This document shows, in pieces, positions 19,652 through 29,301 of a stretch of 64,000 bases of DNA. The position numbers and the translations under genes were made by a program. The notes under the pieces were generated by a model. It saw nothing but the letters and a program-made list of their open reading frames with translations, searched no databases and was not told the origin of the DNA. The stretch is from NCBI GenBank assembly GCA_014653835.1, contig JACWDY010000001.1, positions 186,001 to 250,000 of the forward strand, read 5' to 3'. Origin of the DNA: Pelagibacterales bacterium SAG-MED28. Its GTDB lineage: Bacteria > Pseudomonadota > Alphaproteobacteria > Pelagibacterales > Pelagibacteraceae. Position 1 is the first letter of the stretch. Each line of letters begins with the position of its first letter.

Positions 19652-20632
19652 TTATATGACGTTTGGTAAATCTCTTTTTGAGTTTTTAAAAGTTGGTAAT
19701 GGATACTTATAAGTCCATTTTCTTGGAATACATTTATTTTTAGCCTCTTCCCACATCGCTATCCATTGTTTGTAATTATTAACTTTAATTTTTTTTCTAT
19801 TTTTACTTTTTACTACAAAACTTGGTAATGGATCCCTGCCAGAATGTTGTCCTGTTTTGTTGAATCTTAAATCCATACTTATTCTAAAATTTTTTGATTT
19901 ATTTGGAAGAGAGCAATGAATTAAATACCTGCTTAATAAAATAATATCACCAACATTTGCCTCTAAAGCAATAGTTTTTAAATCATCTATTTTTTCTTTA
20001 CCTTTAATTTCAACTTGACCTTTGCTGCCTGTATCATGATTTACTAAACCTAATTTATGACTTTCTTTAACAGCCATCATACATCCATTTTCTATTCTTG
20101 TTTTTGTAAAAGGTATCCAGCAAGTAACTAATTCAGTGCCCTTTTGACCTTTTTTGTTCATTACACCAGCATCTTGGTGCCATGGGGTTCTGCCAACTAA
20201 ACCATCATGTAAATTTTTTTTAGAAATTGCTTTTTCAGGTTGTTTAATTCTAGAATTTTGACAAGGATTAGAAGAAATTTCCTGTCCAAGTATTTTAGAA
20301 ACTTTTTCTAAAATTTTATTATTTTTAATTAGATTAAAGATGGATTGGCTTGCAAAAAAATCGCTGTCTACATTAACATTTTGTGGAAGTCTTATATTAA
20401 AATATTGATCCAATTCTGGAATATTCAATTTAACTAAATGTGAGTATTTCTTTTTAAAGCTTAGCCCTAATACTCTTTTTTTATCTTTTTTAGGAACGAA
20501 TCTATGAACTAGTCTGTTCATGATGAAAGCCATGTCGTTTAATATTGGTTCTAAGTCTAATTTATAATCCAGAACATTTCGAATTCTTACAAAACCGTTT
20601 TTCTCGAATTCTTTTCTAATATTTTGAGCCAT
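19652..20632 (-). CDS. Phytanoyl-CoA dioxygenase (PhyH) family Fe(II)/2OG oxygenase
   Basis: TPWHQDAG (HxD), distal H in YLIHCSLPNKSKNFRISMDLRF. Confidence 0.85.
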   Translation of the reverse strand: MAQNIRKEFEKNGFVRIRNVLDYKLDLEPILNDMAFIMNRLVHRFVPKKDKKRVLGLSFKKKYSHLVKLNIPELDQYFNIRLPQNVNVDSDFFASQSIFNLIKNNKILEKVSKILGQEISSNPCQNSRIKQPEKAISKKNLHDGLVGRTPWHQDAGVMNKKGQKGTELVTCWIPFTKTRIENGCMMAVKESHKLGLVNHDTGSKGQVEIKGKEKIDDLKTIALEANVGDIILLSRYLIHCSLPNKSKNFRISMDLRFNKTGQHSGRDPLPSFVVKSKNRKKIKVNNYKQWIAMWEEAKNKCIPRKWTYKYPLPTFKNSKRDLPNVI

Positions 20633-20672
20633 GGAATCTTAAGATAATTACCAAAATAATATCAAAACCAAA

Positions 20673-21470
20673 TTATACTGCAAGTGCTTTTCTCATCTCC
20701 TCATCATCCATTTTCTTACCAAGATAAGCCTCGATCACAGCATTGTCGTCTTTAACTTTCGATGGAGTTCCCTCAGCTATTTTTTGACCATGATCAAATA
20801 CTGTTACTGTATTACAAGTATCCATCACTACTTTAAGAATGTGCTCAATAATAATTAAAGTAAGACCGTACTTGTCTTTTAATTGCATAATAATCTTCAT
20901 GAGGTTATCCACGTTGACTGGTGACAATCCTGCTGCTGGTTCATCTAACATCAACAACTTTGGTTTCATAGCGATGGCTCTTGCTAATACTAATAATCTT
21001 CTCTGACCTCCAGAAAGTTCACTTGCATTTAGTTCAGCATAATCTGCTAAACCTACAAATGATAAAAGCTCCATCATTTCTTCTTTAATGGCTCTCTCTT
21101 GATCCCAAATTTTTTTTCTTCCTACCACCGCATCAATAAAACTATATGGAACTTTGGTATGATAACCAGCCATCACATTATCAATTACTGTCATGTCCTG
21201 ATAAAGTCTTAAAAGTTGAAAAGTTCTAGATAAACCATATCCAGCTATTTTATATGGCGGTGTAAAGGTAATATCATGCCCATCAAACTCAATGTAACTT
21301 CCTGGGTCGCTATCATATATTCCTGAGACTAAGTTAAAGAATGTGCTTTTTCCAGAACCATTCGGTCCAATGATGCCTCTTATTTCATTTTTTTTAAGTT
21401 CAAAATCTACTTTGTCCATAGCTTTTAAACCGCCAAAAGATTTTGTTAGTTGTTTAGTTTTTAAAATCAT
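20673..21470 (-). CDS. livG: HAAT-family ABC transporter ATP-binding protein LivG
   Basis: GPNGSGKST, LSGGQRRLLVLARA, LMLDEPAAGLS. Confidence 0.93.
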   Translation of the reverse strand: MILKTKQLTKSFGGLKAMDKVDFELKKNEIRGIIGPNGSGKSTFFNLVSGIYDSDPGSYIEFDGHDITFTPPYKIAGYGLSRTFQLLRLYQDMTVIDNVMAGYHTKVPYSFIDAVVGRKKIWDQERAIKEEMMELLSFVGLADYAELNASELSGGQRRLLVLARAIAMKPKLLMLDEPAAGLSPVNVDNLMKIIMQLKDKYGLTLIIIEHILKVVMDTCNTVTVFDHGQKIAEGTPSKVKDDNAVIEAYLGKKMDDEEMRKALAV

Positions 21471-22459
21471 TATGTTTTTTCTGTTCCTGTTTTCTTTTTA
21501 AATCTTTTTTCTAAAAAATATCTGTCAATAAAACCACCAATACCTTTTGGCATAAATAAAATAGTTAAAACTATAGTTAGACCAAATATTAACAATTGGT
21601 ATTTGTATAAAGGACGAGTTAAATCGTAAACAATTGTAATAATGACTGCTCCAATTATTCCTCCCCAGATATGTCCTAACCCTCCGAGCACAACCATAGC
21701 TAAAAAAGTTACCATCTCAATAACTGTATAGTTATTTGGATGGATATATCCTGGCGGCATATGGGCATATACAGCTCCCGCAGCACCAGCGAACATAGCA
21801 CTTAAAATAAATGCTAATATTTTATACTTCTTTACGTTTATACCGGCAGCAGCAGCACATATTGGATCCTCTCTTATAGACATAAATGCTCGACCAATTC
21901 CTGATCTTAAAATACTAAATGAAAAATAAACGGCAATAATCATTATAGTCATTGAAATAAAATAATATCTATCTGGTGAGTCAAAATTAAATCCCATTAA
22001 AGATGGAGTTGGGATATCTGAAATACCAAAAGTTGATCTAAAGAAATTTCCATTTTCAATAAATAATCTAATTGCCTCTCCTCCACCTAATGTTGCTAAG
22101 GCTAAATAAGGTCCCTCTAATCTAAAAGATGGTATGCCCATTGCTACACCAAAAAATGCAGTAACCACGATTGCTATAGGTAAAGTAACCCAAAAGCCTA
22201 ATCCCAAATAAAGAAATAATGTTCCAGCAGTATACGAACCAACTGCAAAAAGTCCGACGTGGCCTACTGTTACTTGACCGCAATATCCTTTAACAATATT
22301 CAATCCTGCTGCAACCACTATGTTAACAAAAATAAGTGTTGCTAAATGAGATTGATATACATCTGTAAAAATAACAGACGGCACAAGAGCGAGAATACAA
22401 AAAGCTATTATAAATGCGATAAAAGGATAATTTCTAATTAATATTTTAAATTTTCCCAT
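21470..22459 (-). CDS. livM: HAAT-family ABC transporter permease LivM
   Basis: GYCGQVTVGHVGLFAVGSYTAG; GPYLALATLGGGEAIRL. Confidence 0.93.
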   Translation of the reverse strand: MGKFKILIRNYPFIAFIIAFCILALVPSVIFTDVYQSHLATLIFVNIVVAAGLNIVKGYCGQVTVGHVGLFAVGSYTAGTLFLYLGLGFWVTLPIAIVVTAFFGVAMGIPSFRLEGPYLALATLGGGEAIRLFIENGNFFRSTFGISDIPTPSLMGFNFDSPDRYYFISMTIMIIAVYFSFSILRSGIGRAFMSIREDPICAAAAGINVKKYKILAFILSAMFAGAAGAVYAHMPPGYIHPNNYTVIEMVTFLAMVVLGGLGHIWGGIIGAVIITIVYDLTRPLYKYQLLIFGLTIVLTILFMPKGIGGFIDRYFLEKRFKKKTGTEKT

Positions 22460-23325
22460 TAAACAGCTTCTTTCATAAAATAATCTGAGTCATGACTTGA
22501 TGTTAGTAATTTTTTATTGGTTTTTTTAATTTTTGGAAGATAGCTTACATTCTTGTATTTCCAAACAACAGGTTTGCTTAGCGCATAACTTCCATAAATA
22601 AAAAATCTTTTTTTACCTTTTTCCTCTCTAAATAGTGTTACTCCGTGGTAGGAATTAGGAGTAGATTGAAAAAATATAACGCTTCCCCTTGAAGGTGTAA
22701 ATTCTTTAACTTTTGTTAATTCTGAAATACTGGGGAACCTTTTAAAACTTTTTCTTAACTTCATATCTGCTTTTTTTTTAAATATTGTTAATGATCCACC
22801 ATTCTTTTTAGGGATATCATTGAGGTAAATTAAAAAATTATAAAGTCTTGTCACATCATCTCTGTGTGGTCTTAATCTATAGCCTCCTCTGGAGACAGAA
22901 AAATCAATATCTAAATTAACATCTGGATTTTTATATGATTTTCCTAGCATTTTTACTAATTCTTTAGAATTCATTAATTTTTTATTCGTATATTTCTGAG
23001 CTAAGAATTTCTTTGGCAAGAAAGTGTTTGACCATCCATAAGTTTTAAACGTCTTTTTAAAACAATTTTCAACTTTTCTATAAAACGATTTACTATTAAA
23101 TTGATTATATAATTTTTTCGATAATTTTGATTTTTTTAGATAATTTTTGAAATTTTTTGAACCTTTATTAATTCTATTTCTTCCCCCTTGAATAAGATCA
23201 TCAAAAGATTTAGCTTTTTTAATTTCATTAATAAGTATTTCGCAATCTCTTGCTGATATAGCTTTTTTTCCAACCATCACTGGAAAATTGCTTTTAACTT
23301 TTGATAATTTATTAACAATGATCAT
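22459..23325 (-). CDS. 2OG-Fe(II) oxygenase superfamily protein
   Basis: RPHRDDVTRLYNFLIYLNDIPKKNGGSLTIF ... RGSVIFFQSTPNSYHGV...KRFFIYGSY (HxD...H...R). Confidence 0.75.
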   Translation of the reverse strand: MIIVNKLSKVKSNFPVMVGKKAISARDCEILINEIKKAKSFDDLIQGGRNRINKGSKNFKNYLKKSKLSKKLYNQFNSKSFYRKVENCFKKTFKTYGWSNTFLPKKFLAQKYTNKKLMNSKELVKMLGKSYKNPDVNLDIDFSVSRGGYRLRPHRDDVTRLYNFLIYLNDIPKKNGGSLTIFKKKADMKLRKSFKRFPSISELTKVKEFTPSRGSVIFFQSTPNSYHGVTLFREEKGKKRFFIYGSYALSKPVVWKYKNVSYLPKIKKTNKKLLTSSHDSDYFMKEAV

Positions 23326-23346
23326 GTTTGTAATTTCTTAATAAAA

Positions 23347-23376
23347 AATGAGCGGTAATTTTACTTACCGCTCATT
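23347..23376 (-). terminator. Rho-independent terminator/attenuator downstream of livK
   Basis: Perfect 12-bp stem AATGAGCGGTAA/TTACCGCTCATT, loop TTTTAC, followed on the minus strand by a TTTTTTA tract. Confidence 0.85.
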
Positions 23377-23389
23377 AATTTTTTATTTA

Positions 23390-24580
23390 TTATAAACCAG
23401 CGCTAGCGTTGAAAGTAACTGTACCTGCAACGGCTGTTTTAAAGTTCTTGCCACCTCTTGTGTACTCAATCATAACAGGAGTTCTGTTACCATCTCTACA
23501 CTCAGGTGATCCTGATTTACAGAAATTAATTGGACCAGATGCTAAACCTCTAAAGTCAGTTGTAGCAGCAATCGCGTCTCTTAAACTATTTCTATCAGCA
23601 GCTAGATCTCCAGAGAATTTAGTCTTTTTAAGAGCTATCTCTAAAATATCTAACAAGTCCATCATTTGAGAAAAATCATGTCCTGGTACAACACCGTATT
23701 TGTCTTTTACCATTTTCACGAATTTTTTAGCTATAGGTCTTTTGTCAGACGCAGCAAATGCAGCAGCATATGTTACACCTTTAGCAGCAGATCCAGCGTT
23801 TGTAGGGATCTCTACTTTTGAACCAATAGAAGCTGTTACTCTGTAAACAGATTTTGGAATTCCAACTTCATATGATTGAACTAGACCACGTACTGTCTCG
23901 TCCATCAGTGCTGAAATTACAAGCACCTCTGGATTAGTAGCTTTAGCTTTTGTTAAGTAACTTCTAAAGTCAGTCTCTTTCTCACCTGACTGAACCATAT
24001 AAGCAGGCTCAACATTATAGTTTTCTCTCATGTAATCAGCTAATGATAATGCAAAATCTTTACCAGCTGCATCAGGACCATAGATATAAGCTATTTTAGT
24101 ACCTTGGTTTTCTGCAGTGTATTTACCTTGTACGATTTTGTAAAATCTAGATGATACAGGCACTCTGAAAATGTATTCACTACCTTTTTTAGTAATGTCT
24201 GCATTTGTAGAGTGAGGTATGATTTGTGGAACTTTAGCTTTAGCAGATACTGGTACCATTGGTAATGTAACTGAACTACAGCTTGATCCAATTATAACGT
24301 GAACTTTATCTTGGTAAGCAAGTTTTGTTGCATTTGCTACACCTTTCTCAGATTTACATTCGTCATTATAAAGTGTTAAGTCAACTTTTTGACCATTAAT
24401 AGTGCCCTCTTTATTCCATAGAGCAACCGTATCAGTAATTAACTCTCCGTGTTTATATCCAACATCTGAAAGCATTCTGAATGAAACACCAATTTTGATT
24501 GTTTCTGCTTGTGCTAATGTCGTGATTACTAAACCTACGGAAAAGATAATTGTCGAAAAAACAAATTTAAGTTTGTTCAT
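23390..24580 (-). CDS. livK: HAAT-family ABC transporter substrate-binding protein
   Basis: Signal peptide; LYNDECKSEKGVANATKLAYQDKVHVIIGSSCSSVTLPMVPVS typical of Peripla_BP_6. Confidence 0.92.
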   Translation of the reverse strand: MNKLKFVFSTIIFSVGLVITTLAQAETIKIGVSFRMLSDVGYKHGELITDTVALWNKEGTINGQKVDLTLYNDECKSEKGVANATKLAYQDKVHVIIGSSCSSVTLPMVPVSAKAKVPQIIPHSTNADITKKGSEYIFRVPVSSRFYKIVQGKYTAENQGTKIAYIYGPDAAGKDFALSLADYMRENYNVEPAYMVQSGEKETDFRSYLTKAKATNPEVLVISALMDETVRGLVQSYEVGIPKSVYRVTASIGSKVEIPTNAGSAAKGVTYAAAFAASDKRPIAKKFVKMVKDKYGVVPGHDFSQMMDLLDILEIALKKTKFSGDLAADRNSLRDAIAATTDFRGLASGPINFCKSGSPECRDGNRTPVMIEYTRGGKNFKTAVAGTVTFNASAGL

Positions 24581-24683
24581 ATTTCCCCCATTTGTTATTT
24601 AATTGTTGCTTAGGCTATAAAAAAATAGTTATATTGTCAAAACGTTAAACAATTAATTTAATCAAAAATTTTTTGGGGGAAGA

Positions 24684-25403
24684 TTGTTAAAAGTAAATCA
24701 ACTAGTTTCTGGATATGGAACCGTCCAAATTTTAAATGGAGCAAACATGAAAGTTGATAAACAATCTGTAGTTGCATTGCTTGGTGGAAACGGAACAGGT
24801 AAATCAACAATTTTAAAAGCTGCTTCAGGATTAATTAGATCATGGAAAGGAACTATTGAATTCAACAACGAACAAATTCAAAATTTACCTCCACACGAAA
24901 TTGTAGCAAGAGGTTTAGTTCAAGTTACTCAAGGTAAAGATGTTTTTCCAGCAATGTCAGTCACAGAAAATTTAAGATTAGGGGGTTTTATCTTAAAAAC
25001 AAACCAACAATTAAAAGACAATTTAGAAAAGGTTTTTAATTATTTTCCAAGATTAAATGAAAGAAAAGATCAATTAGCCGCCACCCTTTCTGGAGGAGAG
25101 CTACAAATGTTGTGTATCGGCCGAGGCTTAATGTCAAATCCTAAAATGATAATGTTAGATGAACCTAGTGCTGCCTTAGCACCTCAAATTGTTTTAGATA
25201 TATTTAAGAATATAAATAGAATTAGAAAAGATGGACTAACGGTTTTAGTTGTGGAACAGAATGTTAGAATGGCTTTGCTTTTAGCTGATTATGGTTACGT
25301 TATTAAAGATGGCGTAATAAATGTTGAGGGAGAAAGTAAGAAACTTATGTATGACGAAAGCGTGAAAGAATCTTATTTAGGAGGTACTAAAGCAAATGTT
25401 TGA
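24684..25403 (+). CDS. livF: HAAT-family ABC transporter ATP-binding protein LivF (TTG start)
   Basis: GGNGTGKST, LSGGELQMLCIGRGL, VVEQNVRMAL; GGGGGA RBS before TTG. Confidence 0.92.
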   Translation: MLKVNQLVSGYGTVQILNGANMKVDKQSVVALLGGNGTGKSTILKAASGLIRSWKGTIEFNNEQIQNLPPHEIVARGLVQVTQGKDVFPAMSVTENLRLGGFILKTNQQLKDNLEKVFNYFPRLNERKDQLAATLSGGELQMLCIGRGLMSNPKMIMLDEPSAALAPQIVLDIFKNINRIRKDGLTVLVVEQNVRMALLLADYGYVIKDGVINVEGESKKLMYDESVKESYLGGTKANV

Positions 25404-25492
25404 AAAATTTAGGTTAGGAAAAAAGAGGAGAAAATATTATATTTACTATTTTTATATTAATTTATGTTGTTTATTGTCTAAATAGTCCTGAC

Positions 25493-26434
25493 ATGAGTTT
25501 TGAGTCTTTTAAAACAGTGCTTACTATTGGTTTATCTGTAGGAATTATTTATGGATTGGTAGCTCTAGGTATTTCATTAATTTATACAGGTTTAGATGTT
25601 GTTAATTTTTCCCATGGTGAATTTTTTATGATTGGAGCCTTTGCTGGCCTAACCATGTTCAATATTTTGGGAAATCAAGATTGGATTTTTAATTTATTTC
25701 CTGAAGCTTATGGTTGGATTATTTATGTAATTTGTCTTTTTACAGCATTTGTATCGATGGGATTATTCGGTGTTTTTATTGAAAGAATTTTTCTAAGACC
25801 ACTTACAAAAAAAGGTGGTGGTTACACGGTTGCAGGAATGGGAATAATTATTTGTGGTTTTGGTCTTTCAGTTGTTTTAATTAATGTTGCCTATTTAATT
25901 TGGAACCCAGTTGCTAAACCTTTTCCAGCTGAGCTTGGCCTTCCAATGGAAATTGGGGGAATATTTTTACCCATCACTTATGTATGGATGATTATTGTGG
26001 GTTTATTTGTTGCTGGAGGTCTTTGGGTATTTTTAAATAAAACAAAAATGGGTTTAGGTATACGGGCTGTAGCATTTTCAAAAGATGTTTCAAATCTTGT
26101 TGGAATTAATGTTCCTTTGTATATCTCAATAATTTTTGGTATCGCTTGTGCGATAGCTGGTATAGGAGGAACTTTAGTTGGACCTACATATCAAGTTGTT
26201 GTTTTTATGGGTTACATAATTTTAATGAAAGCTTTTGCTGCTGCTGTAGTTGGCGGCTTTGGTAATTTACCTGGGGCAATTGTAGGAGGCTTCACTGTCG
26301 GAATTTTTGAGACAGCTTCCTCTTTTTATGTTTCTGGAAGTCACAAAGATTTATATGCATTCTTATTAATGATTATAGTTCTTATGATCAAACCAACTGG
26401 TTTCTTTGGTGTACAAGTAAAAATGAAAGCTTAA
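25493..26434 (+). CDS. livH: HAAT-family ABC transporter permease LivH
   Basis: GLVALGISLIYTGLDVVNFSHGEFFMIGAF; LPGAIVGGFTVGI. Confidence 0.93.
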   Translation: MSFESFKTVLTIGLSVGIIYGLVALGISLIYTGLDVVNFSHGEFFMIGAFAGLTMFNILGNQDWIFNLFPEAYGWIIYVICLFTAFVSMGLFGVFIERIFLRPLTKKGGGYTVAGMGIIICGFGLSVVLINVAYLIWNPVAKPFPAELGLPMEIGGIFLPITYVWMIIVGLFVAGGLWVFLNKTKMGLGIRAVAFSKDVSNLVGINVPLYISIIFGIACAIAGIGGTLVGPTYQVVVFMGYIILMKAFAAAVVGGFGNLPGAIVGGFTVGIFETASSFYVSGSHKDLYAFLLMIIVLMIKPTGFFGVQVKMKA

Positions 26435-27378
26435 TGATTAAAAAAGATACAAAAGTAGCTGTATTGGGCGCTGGAGCAATGGGTTGTTTGTTCGGAGGCT
26501 TATTAGCAGAAAAAGGTCTTGATGTTGTTCTGATAGATGTTTGGAAAGAACATGTTAAAGAAATTAATTCAAAAGGTTTAAAAATGATGGGTCATGGTGG
26601 TGACCGAATTATAAAAATTAAAGCTACAACTGAACCTCAAAAACTTAGTGAAGTAGATGCAATTATTGTAATGTGTAAAGCTACTGCATTAAAAACAGCA
26701 CTTACAAACGCAAAAAATATTATCGGATACAAGACAATGTTGATGTCTTTTCAAAACGGTATAGGGCACGAAGAAATAATGCAAGAAATTGCAGGAAAAG
26801 AAAAAGTTTTAGGCGGATCTACAACTCAAGCTGCGAGTGTGCAAGGTCCTGGGATAATTCAAAATCATGCAAGTTTACCCTCATGGATTGGTGAATACGA
26901 CGGAGGCGCAAGTGAGAGAGTAAAAGATTTAGCAGAAACCTTTACTGCTTATGGTTTGGAAACATTGACTGAGGAGAATATTAAAAAGAGAAAATGGATG
27001 AAATTATTTGCTCTTACAGCTATTGGACCGCTATCTGCTATCTTTGATTTGCACCACACAGATTTATACATCTCTAATAAAAATCAAGTAATGTCTAGAA
27101 AATTGGGCAAGGACATCATACTTGAGACAAGAAATGTTGCAAAGGCGGATGGAGTTGATGTTACAGAAGATGAGTGTTTAGATATGTTCAATCGAATTGT
27201 AGATTCTAGACAGACAAATAAATCTTCAATGGCATTTGATGTTTTGAAAAAAAGAGCTTCTGAAATTGATTTCATTAGTGGTGCTGTTTCTAGAATAGGT
27301 AAAAGGCACGGAGTGAAAACACCTTTAAATGATCTTATGTATAATATTATTAAAATTAAAGAGGGAATGTATACTTAA
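26434..27378 (+). CDS. ApbA/PanE-family (2-dehydropantoate 2-reductase-like) protein
   Basis: VAVLGAGAMGCLFGGLLAEKG; KRKWMKLFALTAIGPLSAIF. Confidence 0.85.
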   Translation: MIKKDTKVAVLGAGAMGCLFGGLLAEKGLDVVLIDVWKEHVKEINSKGLKMMGHGGDRIIKIKATTEPQKLSEVDAIIVMCKATALKTALTNAKNIIGYKTMLMSFQNGIGHEEIMQEIAGKEKVLGGSTTQAASVQGPGIIQNHASLPSWIGEYDGGASERVKDLAETFTAYGLETLTEENIKKRKWMKLFALTAIGPLSAIFDLHHTDLYISNKNQVMSRKLGKDIILETRNVAKADGVDVTEDECLDMFNRIVDSRQTNKSSMAFDVLKKRASEIDFISGAVSRIGKRHGVKTPLNDLMYNIIKIKEGMYT

Positions 27379-27384
27379 ATATAC

Positions 27385-29301
27385 ATGAGTAATGAAATCG
27401 TCTGGTCTCCTCCAGAAGAAATAGTAAAGAATTCAAAATTAACCAAATTTTTAAAATTTTGTAAGTTAAGCGACTATGATGAACTTGAAAAAAAAAGTTA
27501 TGCTGATCCTGGTTGGCTTTGGGACAATGTTATTAAATTTTCTGATCTAAAATTTTATCAATCCTATGAGAAAATCATGGATGAGAGTAAAGGAGCACCG
27601 TGGACAAAATGGTGTGTGGGTGGAAAAACTAACATTGTTCTTAATTGTATTGATCGGCATAAAGAAAAAAAATTCTTTAGCGAAACTTTTATATTTTCAG
27701 AAAAAGAGGATGGCACTAAAGGTTCAATTACCTATGAGGAATTTAATAAGCAAATCTCTAAAGTAGGTAATGCTCTTAAGATTAATGGTTTTCAAAAAGG
27801 TGATGTGATTGCACTCTATATGCCTCAATTTATAGAAACCTACATTGCTTATTTTGCGATTTTAAAAATCGGTTGTATCGTTCTTCCATTATTTTCTGGT
27901 TACGGTTCTAATGCTGTAGTTGAGAGATTAAATATTGCAAATGCAAAAGGTATTTTTACGGTAGAAAAGACTTTTAGAAAAGGAAAAGAAATAAAGATGT
28001 TTGATCTTATCAAAAATGATTTGGATCAAGTGAATTCTTTAAAAAAAGTTTTTTTATTAGGTGATGAAAAAGGTAAAAAAATTTTTAATTGGGAAAATTT
28101 TAAAAATGTTTCAGATAAATTAAAGACTGAAGAAATGGAGGCTGAAGACCCAGCGATAATTCATTTTACATCTGGGACTACTGGTAAACCTAAAGGGTGT
28201 GTGTATACACATATTGGTTTAGTGACTAAGATGTCTTTCGATGAGGGAGTTTTAGCAGATTTTAAACAAAGTGATGTTCATTTATGTATGGCGGATATGG
28301 GATGGATGGTTGGCTCTAAATCTGCAACTATCGCCTCGTCTCACGGTGCAAAAATGTTAATTGCAGAGGGTGTTCCAGATTTTCCTGACGAAATTAGATT
28401 TTGGAAATTAATAGAAAAATATAAAGTATCTTGGACTGAATTATCTCCAGCATTAATTAGAGCTCAAATGATTAAAGACAAAAATTTATTTAAAGATATA
28501 GATTTAAGTTCGCTTAGGATTATCTGTACTGGTGGTGAACCTTGGACTGAGAAACCTTGGAAATGGTTATTTGATTTTATTGGTAAATCAAAAGTTCCTA
28601 TAATGAATTCAGCAGGTGGGACTGAAGTATCTGGTTCTATACTTCATTGTTGTTTACATAGACCTTTTAAAGTTGGTTCTTTTAATGCGCCTATTCCCGG
28701 AATGAGTCCAGGAATTATTACTAATGATGGAAAAGAGGTAGAAGTAAATCAGATGGGTGAATTAATAATGAAAAAGTCATCCATTGGTTTAACTAAAAGT
28801 TTATGGGATGATGATGATCGTTATATAAATAATTATTGGATGGTAATAAAAAACTTTTGGGTACATGGAGATTTAGCTAGTAGAGATAAAGATGGCCATT
28901 GGTATCTTCATGGTCGGTCTGATGACACAATAAAAGTTTCAGGAAAAAGAATAGGTCCTTCTGAATTAGAGAGTGTTGTTGTTAAAAGTGGACAAGTTAA
29001 AGAAGTAGCTGCGGTAGGTATTCCTGATGAGAGTAAAGGATCTAAAATTATACTGTCCATAGTTCCTTTAGCTGGAAAAGACGGACTAAAAGCTGATTTT
29101 TTTGCTGATTTAATCATTAAAGATTTAGGGAAGTCGTTTAAGCCTGATAAAATAATATTTGTAAAAGATTTACCTAAAACTCGAAATATGAAAATAATGA
29201 GAAGGGTTATAAAATCTTGTTTAACAAATGAGGATCCTGGAGATGTTTCTACTTTACTTAATCCGGAATCCGTTGAGGAGATAAAACAGCATGCAATTTA
29301 A
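27385..29301 (+). CDS. AMP-dependent acyl-CoA synthetase/ligase (acetyl/acetoacetyl-CoA synthetase-like)
   Basis: IHFTSGTTGKPKGCVYTH; WYLHGRSDDTIKVSGKRIGPSELESVV. Confidence 0.88.
   Translation: MSNEIVWSPPEEIVKNSKLTKFLKFCKLSDYDELEKKSYADPGWLWDNVIKFSDLKFYQSYEKIMDESKGAPWTKWCVGGKTNIVLNCIDRHKEKKFFSETFIFSEKEDGTKGSITYEEFNKQISKVGNALKINGFQKGDVIALYMPQFIETYIAYFAILKIGCIVLPLFSGYGSNAVVERLNIANAKGIFTVEKTFRKGKEIKMFDLIKNDLDQVNSLKKVFLLGDEKGKKIFNWENFKNVSDKLKTEEMEAEDPAIIHFTSGTTGKPKGCVYTHIGLVTKMSFDEGVLADFKQSDVHLCMADMGWMVGSKSATIASSHGAKMLIAEGVPDFPDEIRFWKLIEKYKVSWTELSPALIRAQMIKDKNLFKDIDLSSLRIICTGGEPWTEKPWKWLFDFIGKSKVPIMNSAGGTEVSGSILHCCLHRPFKVGSFNAPIPGMSPGIITNDGKEVEVNQMGELIMKKSSIGLTKSLWDDDDRYINNYWMVIKNFWVHGDLASRDKDGHWYLHGRSDDTIKVSGKRIGPSELESVVVKSGQVKEVAAVGIPDESKGSKIILSIVPLAGKDGLKADFFADLIIKDLGKSFKPDKIIFVKDLPKTRNMKIMRRVIKSCLTNEDPGDVSTLLNPESVEEIKQHAI

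Noticed and set aside
25396-25485. 29-aa ORF MFEKFRLGKKRRKYYIYYFYINLCCLLSK between livF and livH
   Set aside because: Too short and AT-biased to support; the same DNA could also be an untranslated or N-terminal extension region of livH.
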